NCBI RefSeq assembly: GCF_015694465.1
Contig: NZ_JADQDO010000011.1
Span: 1 to 64,000, forward strand
DNA: 64,000 nt
From: Microvirga alba
Lineage (GTDB): Bacteria; Pseudomonadota; Alphaproteobacteria; Rhizobiales; Beijerinckiaceae
Direction of reading: 5' to 3'
This document shows positions 8,145-17,063 of the stretch, piece by piece. The notes under the pieces were generated by a model. It saw only the letters and a list, made by a program, of their open reading frames with translations, was not told the DNA's origin and made no database searches. The number at the start of each line of letters is the position of its first letter. Position 1 is the first letter of the stretch. Made by a program: the position numbers and the translations under genes.

Positions 8145-9704
8145 ATGATCAATCTCACGAGACGAAGTGCCATCGCGGCCGGAACCGCATCACTCGCATC
8201 CATGGTGCTGGGCGGCCCAGTCGACGCGCAGTCGCGGAAGATTCTTATCATCGCGAGCAGCCAGGACATCCCTAATTTCGACCCGCACATCGCGACGGGC
8301 TATTCGGCCAGCATGCTTCTCCGCAACACCTACGACTCGCTTGTTCGCGTCGAAGGCAACCCGCCAAATCCGGTTCCGCATCTCGCAACCTCGTGGACTG
8401 TATCGCCCGACGGCACCGAATATGTGTTTAAGCTCGACCCTGCAGCAAAGTTTCACGACGGCTCGTCCGTGACCGCCGAGGCGGTGCAATATTCGTTCAA
8501 CCGGCTCCTTCGCCTCAACCAGGGCAATGCCTGGATGATCCAGGGCATCGTCGACGAGAAGAGCGTCCAACCAGTCGACGCTCAGACCGTGCGGATTAAG
8601 CTGGTTAAGCCGTTCGTGGCGTTCCTTCAGGTTCTCCCATGGGTCTGGGTCGTGAACCCGAAGGACGTGGAAGCCAACAAAGGGTCAGATAACGGCCAGA
8701 CCTATCTGCGCTCCAACCTGGCCGGCTCGGGCGCCTTCCGCGTCCGCCGCGCAGAGCCCGGCAATCTCTACGAACTCGAGCGTGTCGCCAATGCCTGGAA
8801 GCAAGGCGGCGGCAATCTCACCGGTGCTATTTGGAAGATCACACGAGAGACGGCGACGCAGCGCCTCATGCTGCAGCGTGGAGAGGCCCATATCGCCGTC
8901 GACCTGACGAGCGAGGATATGGATGCGATCAAGGACCGTCCGAATGTTGTGTCGGTCATCGAGCCCGAATACCGTACCTTCAGTATCAAGTTGAACACGA
9001 AGCACGGGCCTCTCGCCGACGTGAATCTGCGTAAGGCAATCGCCTACGCCTTCAATTACCAGTCCTTGCTCGACTCGGGCGGGTACGCCAAGCTCATGAC
9101 CGGCCCCCTCCCTGACGGGATCTTCGGCCACGACCCTTCGTTACAGGTCTACCGCACTGATTTGGCGAAGGCGAAGGAGTATCTCGCGAAGTCAAAATAT
9201 CCCAACGGCGGCATCAAGCTTTCGATCGCGCACGTGTCCGGTCTGGAGCAGCAGCGCCGCTGGTCGCTCGTGCTTCTCGACAACCTGAAACAGTTGAACA
9301 TCGAACTCGATGTGAAGCCGATGATCTGGCCAGACATGGTGGCCCTCACGCGCTCTCCCGAGGCGATGCCCGATTTCTTCTGCGTCTATCAGACGGCGAA
9401 CTACGGCGATCCGGACAATATTGCCTTCGCGGCCTATCATTCCTCGCGGAACGGCAACTGGCAGAATCCCGTCTACGCGAATCCGAAAGTGGACGATCTG
9501 ATCATGCGCGCCCGGGCCGAGACCGACGAGGAGAAGCGTAAGGCGCTCTACGGCGAATTCCAGCGGATCGTGGTTGACGACACGCCAGACATCTTCGGCG
9601 TCATCGAGAAGCGCAAGCTTGCGCTTCGCTCCGACGTGCAAAACTTCCGCTTTACGCCGGTAGCGTCTAACGCCATCGAGTTGTTCCCTCTCTCGCTTCG
9701 TTGA
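8145..9704 (+). CDS. ABC importer substrate-binding protein, family 5 (Dpp/Opp type)
   Basis: A 519-residue periplasmic binding protein. The N-terminus (MINLTRRSAIAAG...VDAQS) has a twin-arginine-like RR pair and a hydrophobic stretch ending near residue 30. The mature part shows family-5 features: DIPNFDPHIATGYSA, LATSWTVSPDGTEYVFKL and an AKFHDGS-TAE-V-Y-FNR segment. Such proteins capture di- and oligopeptides, opines, nickel or similar amide compounds. Good ribosome binding site (AGAGGA). It is the first gene of a five-gene importer set and is followed by a strong stem-loop. Confidence 0.9.
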   Translation: MINLTRRSAIAAGTASLASMVLGGPVDAQSRKILIIASSQDIPNFDPHIATGYSASMLLRNTYDSLVRVEGNPPNPVPHLATSWTVSPDGTEYVFKLDPAAKFHDGSSVTAEAVQYSFNRLLRLNQGNAWMIQGIVDEKSVQPVDAQTVRIKLVKPFVAFLQVLPWVWVVNPKDVEANKGSDNGQTYLRSNLAGSGAFRVRRAEPGNLYELERVANAWKQGGGNLTGAIWKITRETATQRLMLQRGEAHIAVDLTSEDMDAIKDRPNVVSVIEPEYRTFSIKLNTKHGPLADVNLRKAIAYAFNYQSLLDSGGYAKLMTGPLPDGIFGHDPSLQVYRTDLAKAKEYLAKSKYPNGGIKLSIAHVSGLEQQRRWSLVLLDNLKQLNIELDVKPMIWPDMVALTRSPEAMPDFFCVYQTANYGDPDNIAFAAYHSSRNGNWQNPVYANPKVDDLIMRARAETDEEKRKALYGEFQRIVVDDTPDIFGVIEKRKLALRSDVQNFRFTPVASNAIELFPLSLR

Positions 9705-9710
9705 TTGTAC

Positions 9711-9738
9711 GAGTGCAGCGCCATCCGGCGCTGCACTC
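9711..9738 (+). promoter_or_regulatory. Intercistronic stem-loop after binding-protein gene
   Basis: A perfect 12-bp stem (GAGTGCAGCGCC pairing with GGCGCTGCACTC) with a four-base ATCC loop lies between the binding protein and the first permease. No run of T follows, so it is unlikely to be a simple terminator. Such hairpins commonly protect the upstream message and raise binding-protein levels relative to the membrane subunits. Confidence 0.7.
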
Positions 9739-9769
9739 ACCTCGCTTGTGATGGAAAGAGACGGCGGGA

Positions 9770-10777
9770 ATGCTGACCTACATCCTGAGGCGCATCGTTC
9801 TGATCATTCCGGTTCTCATCGGATTGTCCCTGCTTGTATTCGCAATCGCGCGTCTCCTGCCGGGCGATCCGATCCAGCTTGCGGCTGGTCCGAACGCTTC
9901 GCCCGCCGAGATCGCTGACCTAGCGAGGGAATTCGGTCTCGATAAACCTCTTCCGGTCCAGTACTGGAATTATGTGACAGGTCTCGTGACGGGGGATTGG
10001 GGTCAATCCATCTTCACTCGTCGTGCCGTGGCGGAGGATCTGAAAGTCTATCTGCCGGCGACCTTGGAGCTGGTCTTCACCGCCATGTTCCTCGCGATCC
10101 TGATCGGCATTCCGGCGGGCCTCACGGCGGCGGTCTACCGCAACCGGTGGCCGGACTACATGTCCCGCGTCGTATCGCTAGGCGCCATCTCCATGCCGCG
10201 GTTCTTTCTCGGTTTGCTGCTCCAGATCGGATTCGCGATGTGGCTTGGCTGGCTGCCCCTGGGAGGCCGCTTTCCGCTGACTGAGGATCCCCCAGCCTTC
10301 GTTACGGGCTTCCTGACAATCGACTCGCTCATTTCGGGAGATCTGAGGGCCTTTGGCATCACGCTTCAGTATCTTGCGCTGCCGGCTTTTGCGATGTGTT
10401 TGTCGCCGCTCGCGACCATCACCCGCATGATGCGCGCATCGACCATCGAGATCCTGCAGCAGGATTATGTGCTGACGGAGCGCGCCCTCGGGCTTTCGAG
10501 CCGCCTCATTCTGTTCAAGTATGTCCTGAGAAATGCCATGTCGGCGACGCTGACGGTGATTGGGTTGTATGTCGGCTGGCTGCTCGGTGGCACAGTGCTG
10601 GTGGAAACAGTCTTCGACTGGCCCGGCTTGGGCCTCTACGCCACGAAGGCGATCGTTACGCAGGATTTCATGCCGGTGATCGGGGTCACGATCGTCATCG
10701 GGGGGATCTTCATCATCTCTAACCTGATCGTCGACCTCCTTTATGGCATCCTCAACCCGAAGGTCCGTTACGAATGA
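9770..10777 (+). CDS. ABC importer permease, DppB type
   Basis: A 335-residue inner-membrane permease with six predicted helices. The N-terminal MLTYILRRIVLIIPVLIGLSL segment and LLPGDPI motif are characteristic of DppB/OppB proteins, and an EAA-like loop (ALGLSSRLILFKYVLRNAM) lies near residue 240. It forms the channel with the next gene, whose start overlaps its stop by four bases (ATGA). Confidence 0.92.
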   Translation: MLTYILRRIVLIIPVLIGLSLLVFAIARLLPGDPIQLAAGPNASPAEIADLAREFGLDKPLPVQYWNYVTGLVTGDWGQSIFTRRAVAEDLKVYLPATLELVFTAMFLAILIGIPAGLTAAVYRNRWPDYMSRVVSLGAISMPRFFLGLLLQIGFAMWLGWLPLGGRFPLTEDPPAFVTGFLTIDSLISGDLRAFGITLQYLALPAFAMCLSPLATITRMMRASTIEILQQDYVLTERALGLSSRLILFKYVLRNAMSATLTVIGLYVGWLLGGTVLVETVFDWPGLGLYATKAIVTQDFMPVIGVTIVIGGIFIISNLIVDLLYGILNPKVRYE

Positions 10778-11670
10778 CGACTTTAGCCGAGAAAGTTCCG
10801 GCAAGCGCCACCTCGTCTCGTTGGGAGAATGCACGGCGAGGCTTCTACAGATTCCGCAATAGCTGGCTGTCCATCGCCGGCCTCCTGATCGTGCTGGTAC
10901 TGTTCATTATCGCCGTCATCGGCCCCTCTATCGTGCCCTATCCCGAGCACGTGGCCGGTAGCGTCTCGACCGCGACCCGCTTCCAACCACCATCGGCTCT
11001 ACACTGGTTCGGCACCAATGAGCTTGGTCAGGACGTTTTCTCGCTCGTCGTCGCCGGGTCTCAGATCTCACTTCTGGCGGGACTTGCGGTTGTGGCGGTC
11101 GGAGCCTTGGTGGGAACGCTCGTCGGCGCCGTCGCAGGGTACTTCGGCGGCTGGACCGACGAGGTTCTCATGCGTCTTGCCGATCTCAAGTTGACGGTTC
11201 CGTCCCTGATCCTGGCAATGGCCGTTGCCGCAGCGCTGGGACCAGGCATCCTCAATATGGTCATCGCAATCTCGATCTCCTGGTGGCCAGGCTATGCACG
11301 GCTCGTGCGCGGCGAAGTGATTGCCAAGAAAGAGGAGATGTTCGTCCAAGCGGCGCGGGCGCTGGGAGCCGGTACGGGTCGCATCTTGCGCCGGCATATT
11401 CTGCCGAACATCCTGACGCCAGTGATCATCAAAATGTCACTAGATATGGGCTTCGCGATCCTCACGGTTGCTTCCTTGGGCTTCATCGGGATCGGCGTGA
11501 AGCCGCCAACTCCCGAATGGGGATCACTTCTCTCAATCGCCCGAACCTACATGCCCGACTATTGGTGGACGGCGGTTTTCCCAGGTTCGGCGATATTCCT
11601 GGCTGTGTTCGGCTTCAATCTGCTCGGGGACGGACTGCGGGACGTGTTCGATCCAAAAGCACGGCGCTGA
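10774..11670 (+). CDS. ABC importer permease, DppC type
   Basis: A 298-residue permease of DppC/OppC type. It has a cytoplasmic N-terminus, a first helix at about 30-52, the conserved HWFGTNELGQDVFS segment after it, and an EAA loop (RALGAGTGRILRRHILPNIL) near 195. Translation is coupled to the preceding permease by an ATGA overlap. It pairs with that protein to form the translocation path. Confidence 0.92.
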   Translation: MTTLAEKVPASATSSRWENARRGFYRFRNSWLSIAGLLIVLVLFIIAVIGPSIVPYPEHVAGSVSTATRFQPPSALHWFGTNELGQDVFSLVVAGSQISLLAGLAVVAVGALVGTLVGAVAGYFGGWTDEVLMRLADLKLTVPSLILAMAVAAALGPGILNMVIAISISWWPGYARLVRGEVIAKKEEMFVQAARALGAGTGRILRRHILPNILTPVIIKMSLDMGFAILTVASLGFIGIGVKPPTPEWGSLLSIARTYMPDYWWTAVFPGSAIFLAVFGFNLLGDGLRDVFDPKARR

Positions 11671-11680
11671 GGGAGGTTTC

Positions 11681-12709
11681 ATGGCACTTCTAGAAATCCG
11701 CGACCTCCATCTCGGCATGCGCAGCTTCGAAGGCGAAGCGCATGTGCTGAACGGGATTCACCTAACTGTCGAACGCGGCGAGATCTGGGGCATCGTGGGA
11801 GAGACGGGCTGCGGAAAGTCCCTCACGGGCCTCTCGATTTCGCGCCTCGTCTCGACTCCGCCGGGCCGTTATATAACAGGCTCGATCAGCCTCGAGGGGC
11901 GCAACCTGCTGACTGCGTCCGAGCCCGAGATGCAGTCGCTTCGCGGTCGCCGGATCGGGATGATCTTTCAGGACCCAACGACCAATCTCAATCCGGCCTT
12001 CCGTGTCGGGGAGCAAATCGTCGACGTTGCGCTGCACGCCGGGGGCCTCGATCCCTCCATCCTCGGCGTCGGCGCAAAGGCATCACGCAGCGAGCGTAAG
12101 AAAGCCGCCCGCAATCTCGCCATCGACATGCTCGCGAAGGTCGGCATTCCGAAAGCGGGCGAACGAATTGACGACTATCCGCATCAGTTCTCCGGTGGCA
12201 TGCGCCAGAGGGTCCTGATCGCCATGGCTCTGATCGGGCGTCCCGATCTCTTGATCGCGGACGAACCCACGACAGCCCTCGACGTTTCGGTTCAGGCGCA
12301 GATCCTCCGGCTGCTCTACGATCTTGTGCAGGAGCATCAGCTCGGCGTCCTGCTCATCACGCACAATCTCGGCGTGGTGGCGCAAATCTGCACTCATGTG
12401 GCCGTGATGTATGCAGGCAACATTATCGAGTCCGGTTCGGTCCGTGAGGTGTTCAAGAACCCGAACCATCCTTACACGACCGGCCTCCTCGCCTCCGTTC
12501 CGACCGCGAAGATGAAACGGGGTGAATTGCAGGGCTTGCCGGGCTCTGTGCCGAACCTCCTCGCGCCGCCGCCGGGATGCCGGTTCGCGCCGCGATGCGC
12601 AGCCGTGCAGCCGCGCTGCACGGCGGCCATCCCTCCCTCCGTCGCCGTCGCGGCACACCACGAGGTTGCCTGCGTCCTGGCCGAACCGCACGCGAGCGCC
12701 GCCGCATGA
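11681..12709 (+). CDS. ABC importer ATPase, DppD type
   Basis: A 342-residue ATPase. Walker A is GETGCGKS (about 40-47), the signature is FSGGMRQRV, Walker B is [12 protein letters not shown] and the switch histidine lies in LLITHN. The C-terminus carries the oligopeptide-transporter extension with clustered cysteines ([16 protein letters not shown]) that may bind an iron-sulfur cluster in the family. It works as a heterodimer with the following ATPase, whose ATG overlaps this stop. Confidence 0.92.
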   Translation: MALLEIRDLHLGMRSFEGEAHVLNGIHLTVERGEIWGIVGETGCGKSLTGLSISRLVSTPPGRYITGSISLEGRNLLTASEPEMQSLRGRRIGMIFQDPTTNLNPAFRVGEQIVDVALHAGGLDPSILGVGAKASRSERKKAARNLAIDMLAKVGIPKAGERIDDYPHQFSGGMRQRVLIAMALIGRPDLLIADEPTTALDVSVQAQILRLLYDLVQEHQLGVLLITHNLGVVAQICTHVAVMYAGNIIESGSVREVFKNPNHPYTTGLLASVPTAKMKRGELQGLPGSVPNLLAPPPGCRFAPRCAAVQPRCTAAIPPSVAVAAHHEVACVLAEPHASAAA

Positions 12710-13536
12710 TTTTGCGCATTGAGAATGTGACAAAGGACTTCAAGGTCTCGCATGGCCCCCTCGCACGCGCTACCCATTTCACGGCCCTAAAGGACGTCAG
12801 TCTGTCCGTTGGCAAGGGTGAGAGCTTCGGCCTCGTGGGGGAATCCGGTTCGGGCAAGACGACCCTCACCCGACTGATCCTGCAGCTCGACCGGGTTTCG
12901 TCCGGGCGCATTCTGTTCGACGGCACGGACCTTGCAAGCCTGTCAGCGCGCGACCTCCGTCACCTAAGGTCGCGCATCCAGATCGTCTTCCAGGACCCCT
13001 ACGCGTCGCTCAATCCGCGGATGACTGTTCACGACATCATCAGCGAGCCGATGGAGATTCATCAGGATACACTGGGCCTCAATGCGCGCCAGCGGACAGA
13101 TCGCGTCGTGGAATTGCTCGAGCTCGTCGGCCTCGGCGGGCAGCATCTTTTCCGTTTCCCGCACGAGTTCTCGGGCGGACAGCGTCAGCGCATCGGCATC
13201 GCGCGCGCGCTGGCCGTACGCCCCGAGTTCCTGATCCTCGACGAACCGACATCAGCGCTTGATGTCTCCGTTCAGGCACAGGTGCTCAATCTGCTGCACG
13301 AGCTGCAGGCCAAGCTGGGACTGACGTACTTTTTCATCAGCCACGACCTTGGTGTGATCCGGTATGTTTGTGACCGGGTTGCCTTGATTTATCGCGGCGA
13401 GATCGTCGAGCAGGGCGAGACCGAGCGTATCTTCGAGGCTCCGGAGAGCGACTACGCCCGCCTCCTCCTCTCCGCCATGCCCGAGCCCGATCCGGACCGC
13501 TCGCCATTCAGGCCGCCGGCCGCATCAGCCGGGTAG
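12706..13536 (+). CDS. ABC importer ATPase, DppF type
   Basis: A 276-residue ATPase with Walker A GESGSGKTT, a Q-loop in IQIVFQDPYASLNPR, signature FSGGQRQRI and Walker B LILDEPTSALDVS. The start at 12706 was chosen because it forms an ATGA overlap with the preceding ATPase; a longer in-frame extension upstream is arginine-rich read-through of that gene. It completes the importer: binding protein, two permeases, two ATPases. Confidence 0.92.
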   Translation: MILRIENVTKDFKVSHGPLARATHFTALKDVSLSVGKGESFGLVGESGSGKTTLTRLILQLDRVSSGRILFDGTDLASLSARDLRHLRSRIQIVFQDPYASLNPRMTVHDIISEPMEIHQDTLGLNARQRTDRVVELLELVGLGGQHLFRFPHEFSGGQRQRIGIARALAVRPEFLILDEPTSALDVSVQAQVLNLLHELQAKLGLTYFFISHDLGVIRYVCDRVALIYRGEIVEQGETERIFEAPESDYARLLLSAMPEPDPDRSPFRPPAASAG

Positions 13537-13580
13537 GAATGACGATCGGACCAACTCGCGCGCTCCGCCTCTCCTCCTTC

Positions 13581-13599
13581 CCGGCCTGCGCCGGATTTT
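13581..13599 (+). terminator. Weak hairpin with short T run
   Basis: A five-bp stem (CCGGC/GCCGG) with a CTGC loop followed by ATTTT lies in the 77 bp gap between the importer and the DUF917 gene. It is too short to be a confident terminator; partial attenuation is possible. Confidence 0.25.
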
Positions 13600-13613
13600 A
13601 GTGGGTCTCCCGC

Positions 13614-14696
13614 ATGAAAGATTTTCCCGTCCTGTCCCTCGACGACATCGAAGCCTTGGCTGTCGGCGCTTGGATTCTGGGTACCGGTGGTGGCGGCAGC
13701 TCCTATCTAGGGCTCTTGAACATGCGCCGTCTCTACGCGGAGGGACATCGCGTCCGGTTGATGCCCCCTGAGGCCTTGGAGGATGACGACTGGGTTGCTG
13801 TCGTCTCGAACATGGGGGCTCCCCTCGTCGGGCAGGAACGCTTGACCGACAGCCGCCTGATCCCGCGCGCCGTTACTCTCATGGAAGAGCATCGGGGCGT
13901 TTCGTTCAAAGCCGTGATGGCCCTGGAGATCGGCGGCGGCAATGGCGTTCAGCCACTGATGGCGGCCGCGCACCTCAACATTCCGGTGGTCGACGCGGAC
14001 CTGATGGGTCGCGCCTACCCGGAAGCCCAGATGACGTCGGCAGCGGTGGGCGGCCTGCGGCCAGACCCGCTCGCGATCGTCGATTGCCGGGGCATTGAGG
14101 CGATCGTCGAGAAGGTGCCGACCTGGAAATGGATGGAACGCGTCAGCCGGAAGATCTGCGTCGAGTACGGCTCCATTGCGGCGACCTGCAAAGCACCGCG
14201 CACGGGTCGCGAGGTGAAGGATTGGGGAATTCCTCTCACGACCTCGAAGGCGATCGCGATCGGCCGTGCAGTTCGCGAGGCGCAAGCCCGCCACCACGAT
14301 CCGATTGAAGCCATTCTGTCGGTTGAGCCGGGCAAAGTCCTCTTTCGCGGCAAGGTGACGGATGTCGAGCGGCGCACCACCGAGGGCTTCCTCCGGGGGC
14401 GCGCGACCATCTCGGGCTTGGACAATGACCGTGGTGCCCAGGTCGTGCTCGATTTCCAGAACGAATGGATCGTCGCCTGGCAGGACGGCGAGGCATTGGC
14501 CACATCGCCTGATCTCATTTGTGTCCTCGACAGCACCGCCGGCGAGGCGATCGGCACCGAGACGATCCGCTATGGGCAGAGAGTCACTATTCTCGCCCTG
14601 CCCCCTCCCGCTGTCTTCACCACGCCGAAAGGGCTCGAACACGTCGGCCCGCGCGCTTTTGGTTACAACCTCCCCTACAAATCGGTTTTTGCCTGA
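13614..14696 (+). CDS. DUF917 family protein
   Basis: A 360-residue cytosolic protein recognised by its glycine-rich start (WILGTGGGGSSYLG) and the EIGGGNG and DADLMGRAYPEAQ segments of the DUF917 family. Members are regularly encoded beside hydantoinase/oxoprolinase A genes, and an S-methylthiohydantoin desulfurase role has been proposed for the family in some annotations. Its stop overlaps the start of the next HyuA-like gene by one base (TGATG), pointing to translational coupling and joint action. The chemical step is not established here. Confidence 0.85.
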   Translation: MKDFPVLSLDDIEALAVGAWILGTGGGGSSYLGLLNMRRLYAEGHRVRLMPPEALEDDDWVAVVSNMGAPLVGQERLTDSRLIPRAVTLMEEHRGVSFKAVMALEIGGGNGVQPLMAAAHLNIPVVDADLMGRAYPEAQMTSAAVGGLRPDPLAIVDCRGIEAIVEKVPTWKWMERVSRKICVEYGSIAATCKAPRTGREVKDWGIPLTTSKAIAIGRAVREAQARHHDPIEAILSVEPGKVLFRGKVTDVERRTTEGFLRGRATISGLDNDRGAQVVLDFQNEWIVAWQDGEALATSPDLICVLDSTAGEAIGTETIRYGQRVTILALPPPAVFTTPKGLEHVGPRAFGYNLPYKSVFA

Positions 14697-16255
14697 TGAG
14701 ACGCATTGGAATTGACGTTGGCGGCACCAATACGGATGCTGTCCTGATTGAGGATGGACAGGTCCGCGGCGCCGTGAAGGCACCGACGACCTTGGACGTG
14801 ACGAGCGGCATTCTCGATGCGCTGGCCCGCCTGACCGCAACGGACGTGCTTGGGGGGAAAACCCTCGATGCCGTGATGATCGGCACCACCCACTTCATCA
14901 ACGCTGTGGTGCAGCGGCGGTGGCTGACGAAGATCGGCGCCCTGCGGATCGGCCTTCCCGCCTCGGCAACCTTGCCTCCCTTCTGTGACTGGCCGGAAGA
15001 CTTGGCGGACGTCGTACGGGGAACGGTTGCCATGGTGGAAGGCGGCCACGAATATGATGGACGCGCCTTCATGCCTCTCGATACCGGCGCCGTCCGGGGA
15101 GCAGCGCGCGAGATGCGTGCTCAAGGAATTCGCTCGGTCGCGATCTCGTCAATTTTCTCGCCGCTGGATCCCAGCCACGAGCGCGAAGCCGCCGTCATCG
15201 TCGCAGAGGAAATCCCGGATGCGGCGATCACCTGCTCGTCAGATCTCGGTCGTATCGGACTCCTTGAGCGGGAGAATGCCGCATTACTGAATGCCGCCCT
15301 CGCCGATCTCGCACGGGAGACGATTACCGCCTTCGAGAGGGCGATTGCGAGTTCCGGGATCTCGGCACCACTCTACATCACCCAGAACGACGGAACGGTG
15401 GTCGAGGCGGCGCAGGCGATGCGCCTTCCGGTCTATTCCTTCGCCTCGGGGGCGACGAACTCGATGAGGGGCGCGGCCTATCTCTCCGGCATCAAGGACG
15501 CCGTTGTCGCGGACGTCGGCGGGACAACGACCGATGTCGGCCAGATCAGGCACGGATTTCCCCGCGAGGCCAACGCTGTCGTGAAGGTCGGGGGTGTCCG
15601 CACGCTCTTTCGCATGCCCGATCTTCTTTCGGTCGGCCTTGGCGGCGGCAGCCATGTCTCGCTCAATCCGCTGTCGGTAGGTCCCCTCTCCGTCGGTTAT
15701 CGTCTCACCACCGACGCAGTCGCCTTTGGTGGTGACCAACTCACCGCCAGCGATATCGGCATTGCGGCCGGGCTTCTCGAGATTGGCGACGGCGCAAAGG
15801 TGAGCCATATCGATGAACCCACCTGCCGGCGCGTTCTTGATCATATCCAGTCCATGGTCGAGGAGAGCATCGACCGAATGAAGACGGAGGCCGGCGACGT
15901 CGTTCTTCTTGCTGTCGGAGGTGGGGCCTTCCTCATCCCGGATGACCTGGAAGGCGTGTCCCAGGTCATCCGCGTCCCTCACGGAGATTGCGCCAACGCG
16001 GTTGGCGCGGCCATTGCCCAGGTCTCCGGCGAAATCGATCAGGTCTTCCGGGACATGACCCGCGAGGACGCGATTGCGACAGCGGAGCACCTGGCAGCCG
16101 GACGCGCCGAAGCGGCGGGCGCCGACCGATCGACACTTGTGGTGATCGATACCGAAGACATCCCAATTGCATACCTGCCTGGCAATGCTCGCCGCGTCAG
16201 GGTTCGTTGCGTCGGCGATGTGGTGACCGGGGAACGCACCAGCAATGGCGCTTGA
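14696..16255 (+). CDS. Hydantoinase/oxoprolinase family protein (HyuA-like, short form)
   Basis: A 519-residue HyuA-type protein: IGIDVGGTNTDAVLIEDG at the start, GTTHFINAVVQRR near 65, VVADVGGTTTDVGQIRHG near 280 and a glycine-rich GLGGGSHVSLNP segment. It is shorter than the HyuA half at 4.2 kb and lacks a HyuB partner in tandem, as is usual for the form paired with DUF917. The ATG at 14696 overlaps the DUF917 stop; an upstream extension is shadow sequence. It likely acts with DUF917 on a cyclic imide or hydantoin-like intermediate. Confidence 0.88.
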   Translation: MRRIGIDVGGTNTDAVLIEDGQVRGAVKAPTTLDVTSGILDALARLTATDVLGGKTLDAVMIGTTHFINAVVQRRWLTKIGALRIGLPASATLPPFCDWPEDLADVVRGTVAMVEGGHEYDGRAFMPLDTGAVRGAAREMRAQGIRSVAISSIFSPLDPSHEREAAVIVAEEIPDAAITCSSDLGRIGLLERENAALLNAALADLARETITAFERAIASSGISAPLYITQNDGTVVEAAQAMRLPVYSFASGATNSMRGAAYLSGIKDAVVADVGGTTTDVGQIRHGFPREANAVVKVGGVRTLFRMPDLLSVGLGGGSHVSLNPLSVGPLSVGYRLTTDAVAFGGDQLTASDIGIAAGLLEIGDGAKVSHIDEPTCRRVLDHIQSMVEESIDRMKTEAGDVVLLAVGGGAFLIPDDLEGVSQVIRVPHGDCANAVGAAIAQVSGEIDQVFRDMTREDAIATAEHLAAGRAEAAGADRSTLVVIDTEDIPIAYLPGNARRVRVRCVGDVVTGERTSNGA

Positions 16256-16310
16256 GAGGCGATCTTCCTGAGTGAACCGGCCGGAGGCTCGATTCTGTCG
16301 CGAATTTTTG

Positions 16311-16612
16311 ATGAAGACGGAAGAGGGCGTATCCGCGACCATCGAGGCCGCGCACGCCGGTGAGGTGGGCAAGGGCTTCGCCGTCGTAGCGCAGGAGGTG
16401 AAGATTCTGGCGGAGCAAACCGCCAATGCGACTCAGGAGATCACGAACGTGATCCGCACGATCCATCAGACCTCGGCAGCGATTGCAGCGACGGCCGAGG
16501 AACAGGGAGCCGCCACGCAGAGATCGCCTGCAATGTTCAGCAGGCTTCGCAGGGTACAGCCGAGGTGTCGTCGAACATCAGCGGCGTGACGCGGGCAGCC
16601 GAGGAATCGAGA
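16311..16612 (+). pseudogene. Chemoreceptor (MCP) signalling-domain remnant
   Basis: The reading frame contains the hallmark of methyl-accepting chemotaxis proteins: [20 protein letters not shown], then [13 protein letters not shown] and [11 protein letters not shown]. One base appears lost at 16520/16521, since restoring it continues the family sequence as [20 protein letters not shown]. The whole N-terminal sensor and HAMP region is missing, and similarity stops where an IS110-end-like repeat begins at about 16.61 kb. It is a dead fragment. Confidence 0.75.
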
Positions 16613-16712
16613 GAGGGGCCAGTTTCCAGCGTAAAACATCAGGGCTCGCGGTCATGAAGGACTGCAAGCAAAGGCCGGAGACATAACTGCACCCGTCCCG
16701 CCAAGCCCAAAT
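16608..16712 (+). repeat. IS110-end-like repeat, copy A
   Basis: About 100 bp, including CCAGCGTAAAACAT, AAAGGCCGGAGACAT and CCCGCCAAGCCCAAA, matches with gaps the reverse complement of 26862-26955, which lies just past the end of an IS110 transposase fragment. Copy A interrupts the chemoreceptor remnant. It is therefore probably the decayed end of the same type of element in opposite orientation. Confidence 0.6.
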
Positions 16713-17063
16713 TGGCCGATGCGGCGAGCTCATCAATTTCCTTGGCGCTCCGGCAGACACACTCTCGCAGCGTCTTAATTACCTCTCGAACCAAGTGATT
16801 AACTTTAGCGTGCGATGTGATTGTTCCGTTATGATTGGAAGAGTACGCGGCCGAGGTCATGCAACAGTCCCGATCGGCCTCGCTCAATCCGCGCGCGTGC
16901 GCTGAATGGAGGGCATAGTGGCTTCATAACGCGGATGCCCGGTGAGGATTCCCTTGTTCGGACGGATTTTGTTCGTTATTGAGAGCCGGCAAACGAATAC
17001 GCCGTCACTCCCTCACATCAGCGAACCACCTGTCGGCGTCGCGCTATTCGAGAATCTCGATCG
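16713..17063. other. Intergenic stretch without a convincing gene
   Basis: This stretch lies between IS debris and the metallophosphoesterase. A minus-strand reading frame of 82 codons (16639-16887) crosses it but runs into the IS repeat, lacks a good ribosome binding site and matches nothing I recognise. The promoter of the phosphoesterase gene presumably lies near its right end. Confidence 0.3.

Noticed and set aside
9711..9738. Hairpin read as a terminator of the binding-protein gene
   Set aside because: No T run follows and the permease start is 30 bp downstream, so termination would isolate the rest of the importer.
13707..14840. Minus-strand frame of 377 codons across DUF917
   Set aside because: It is a shadow of two genes with strong family motifs and starts inside the HyuA-like gene.
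16639..16887. Possible 82-residue minus-strand gene
   Set aside because: Its end lies inside the IS110-end repeat, no ribosome binding site is evident and no domain is recognised.
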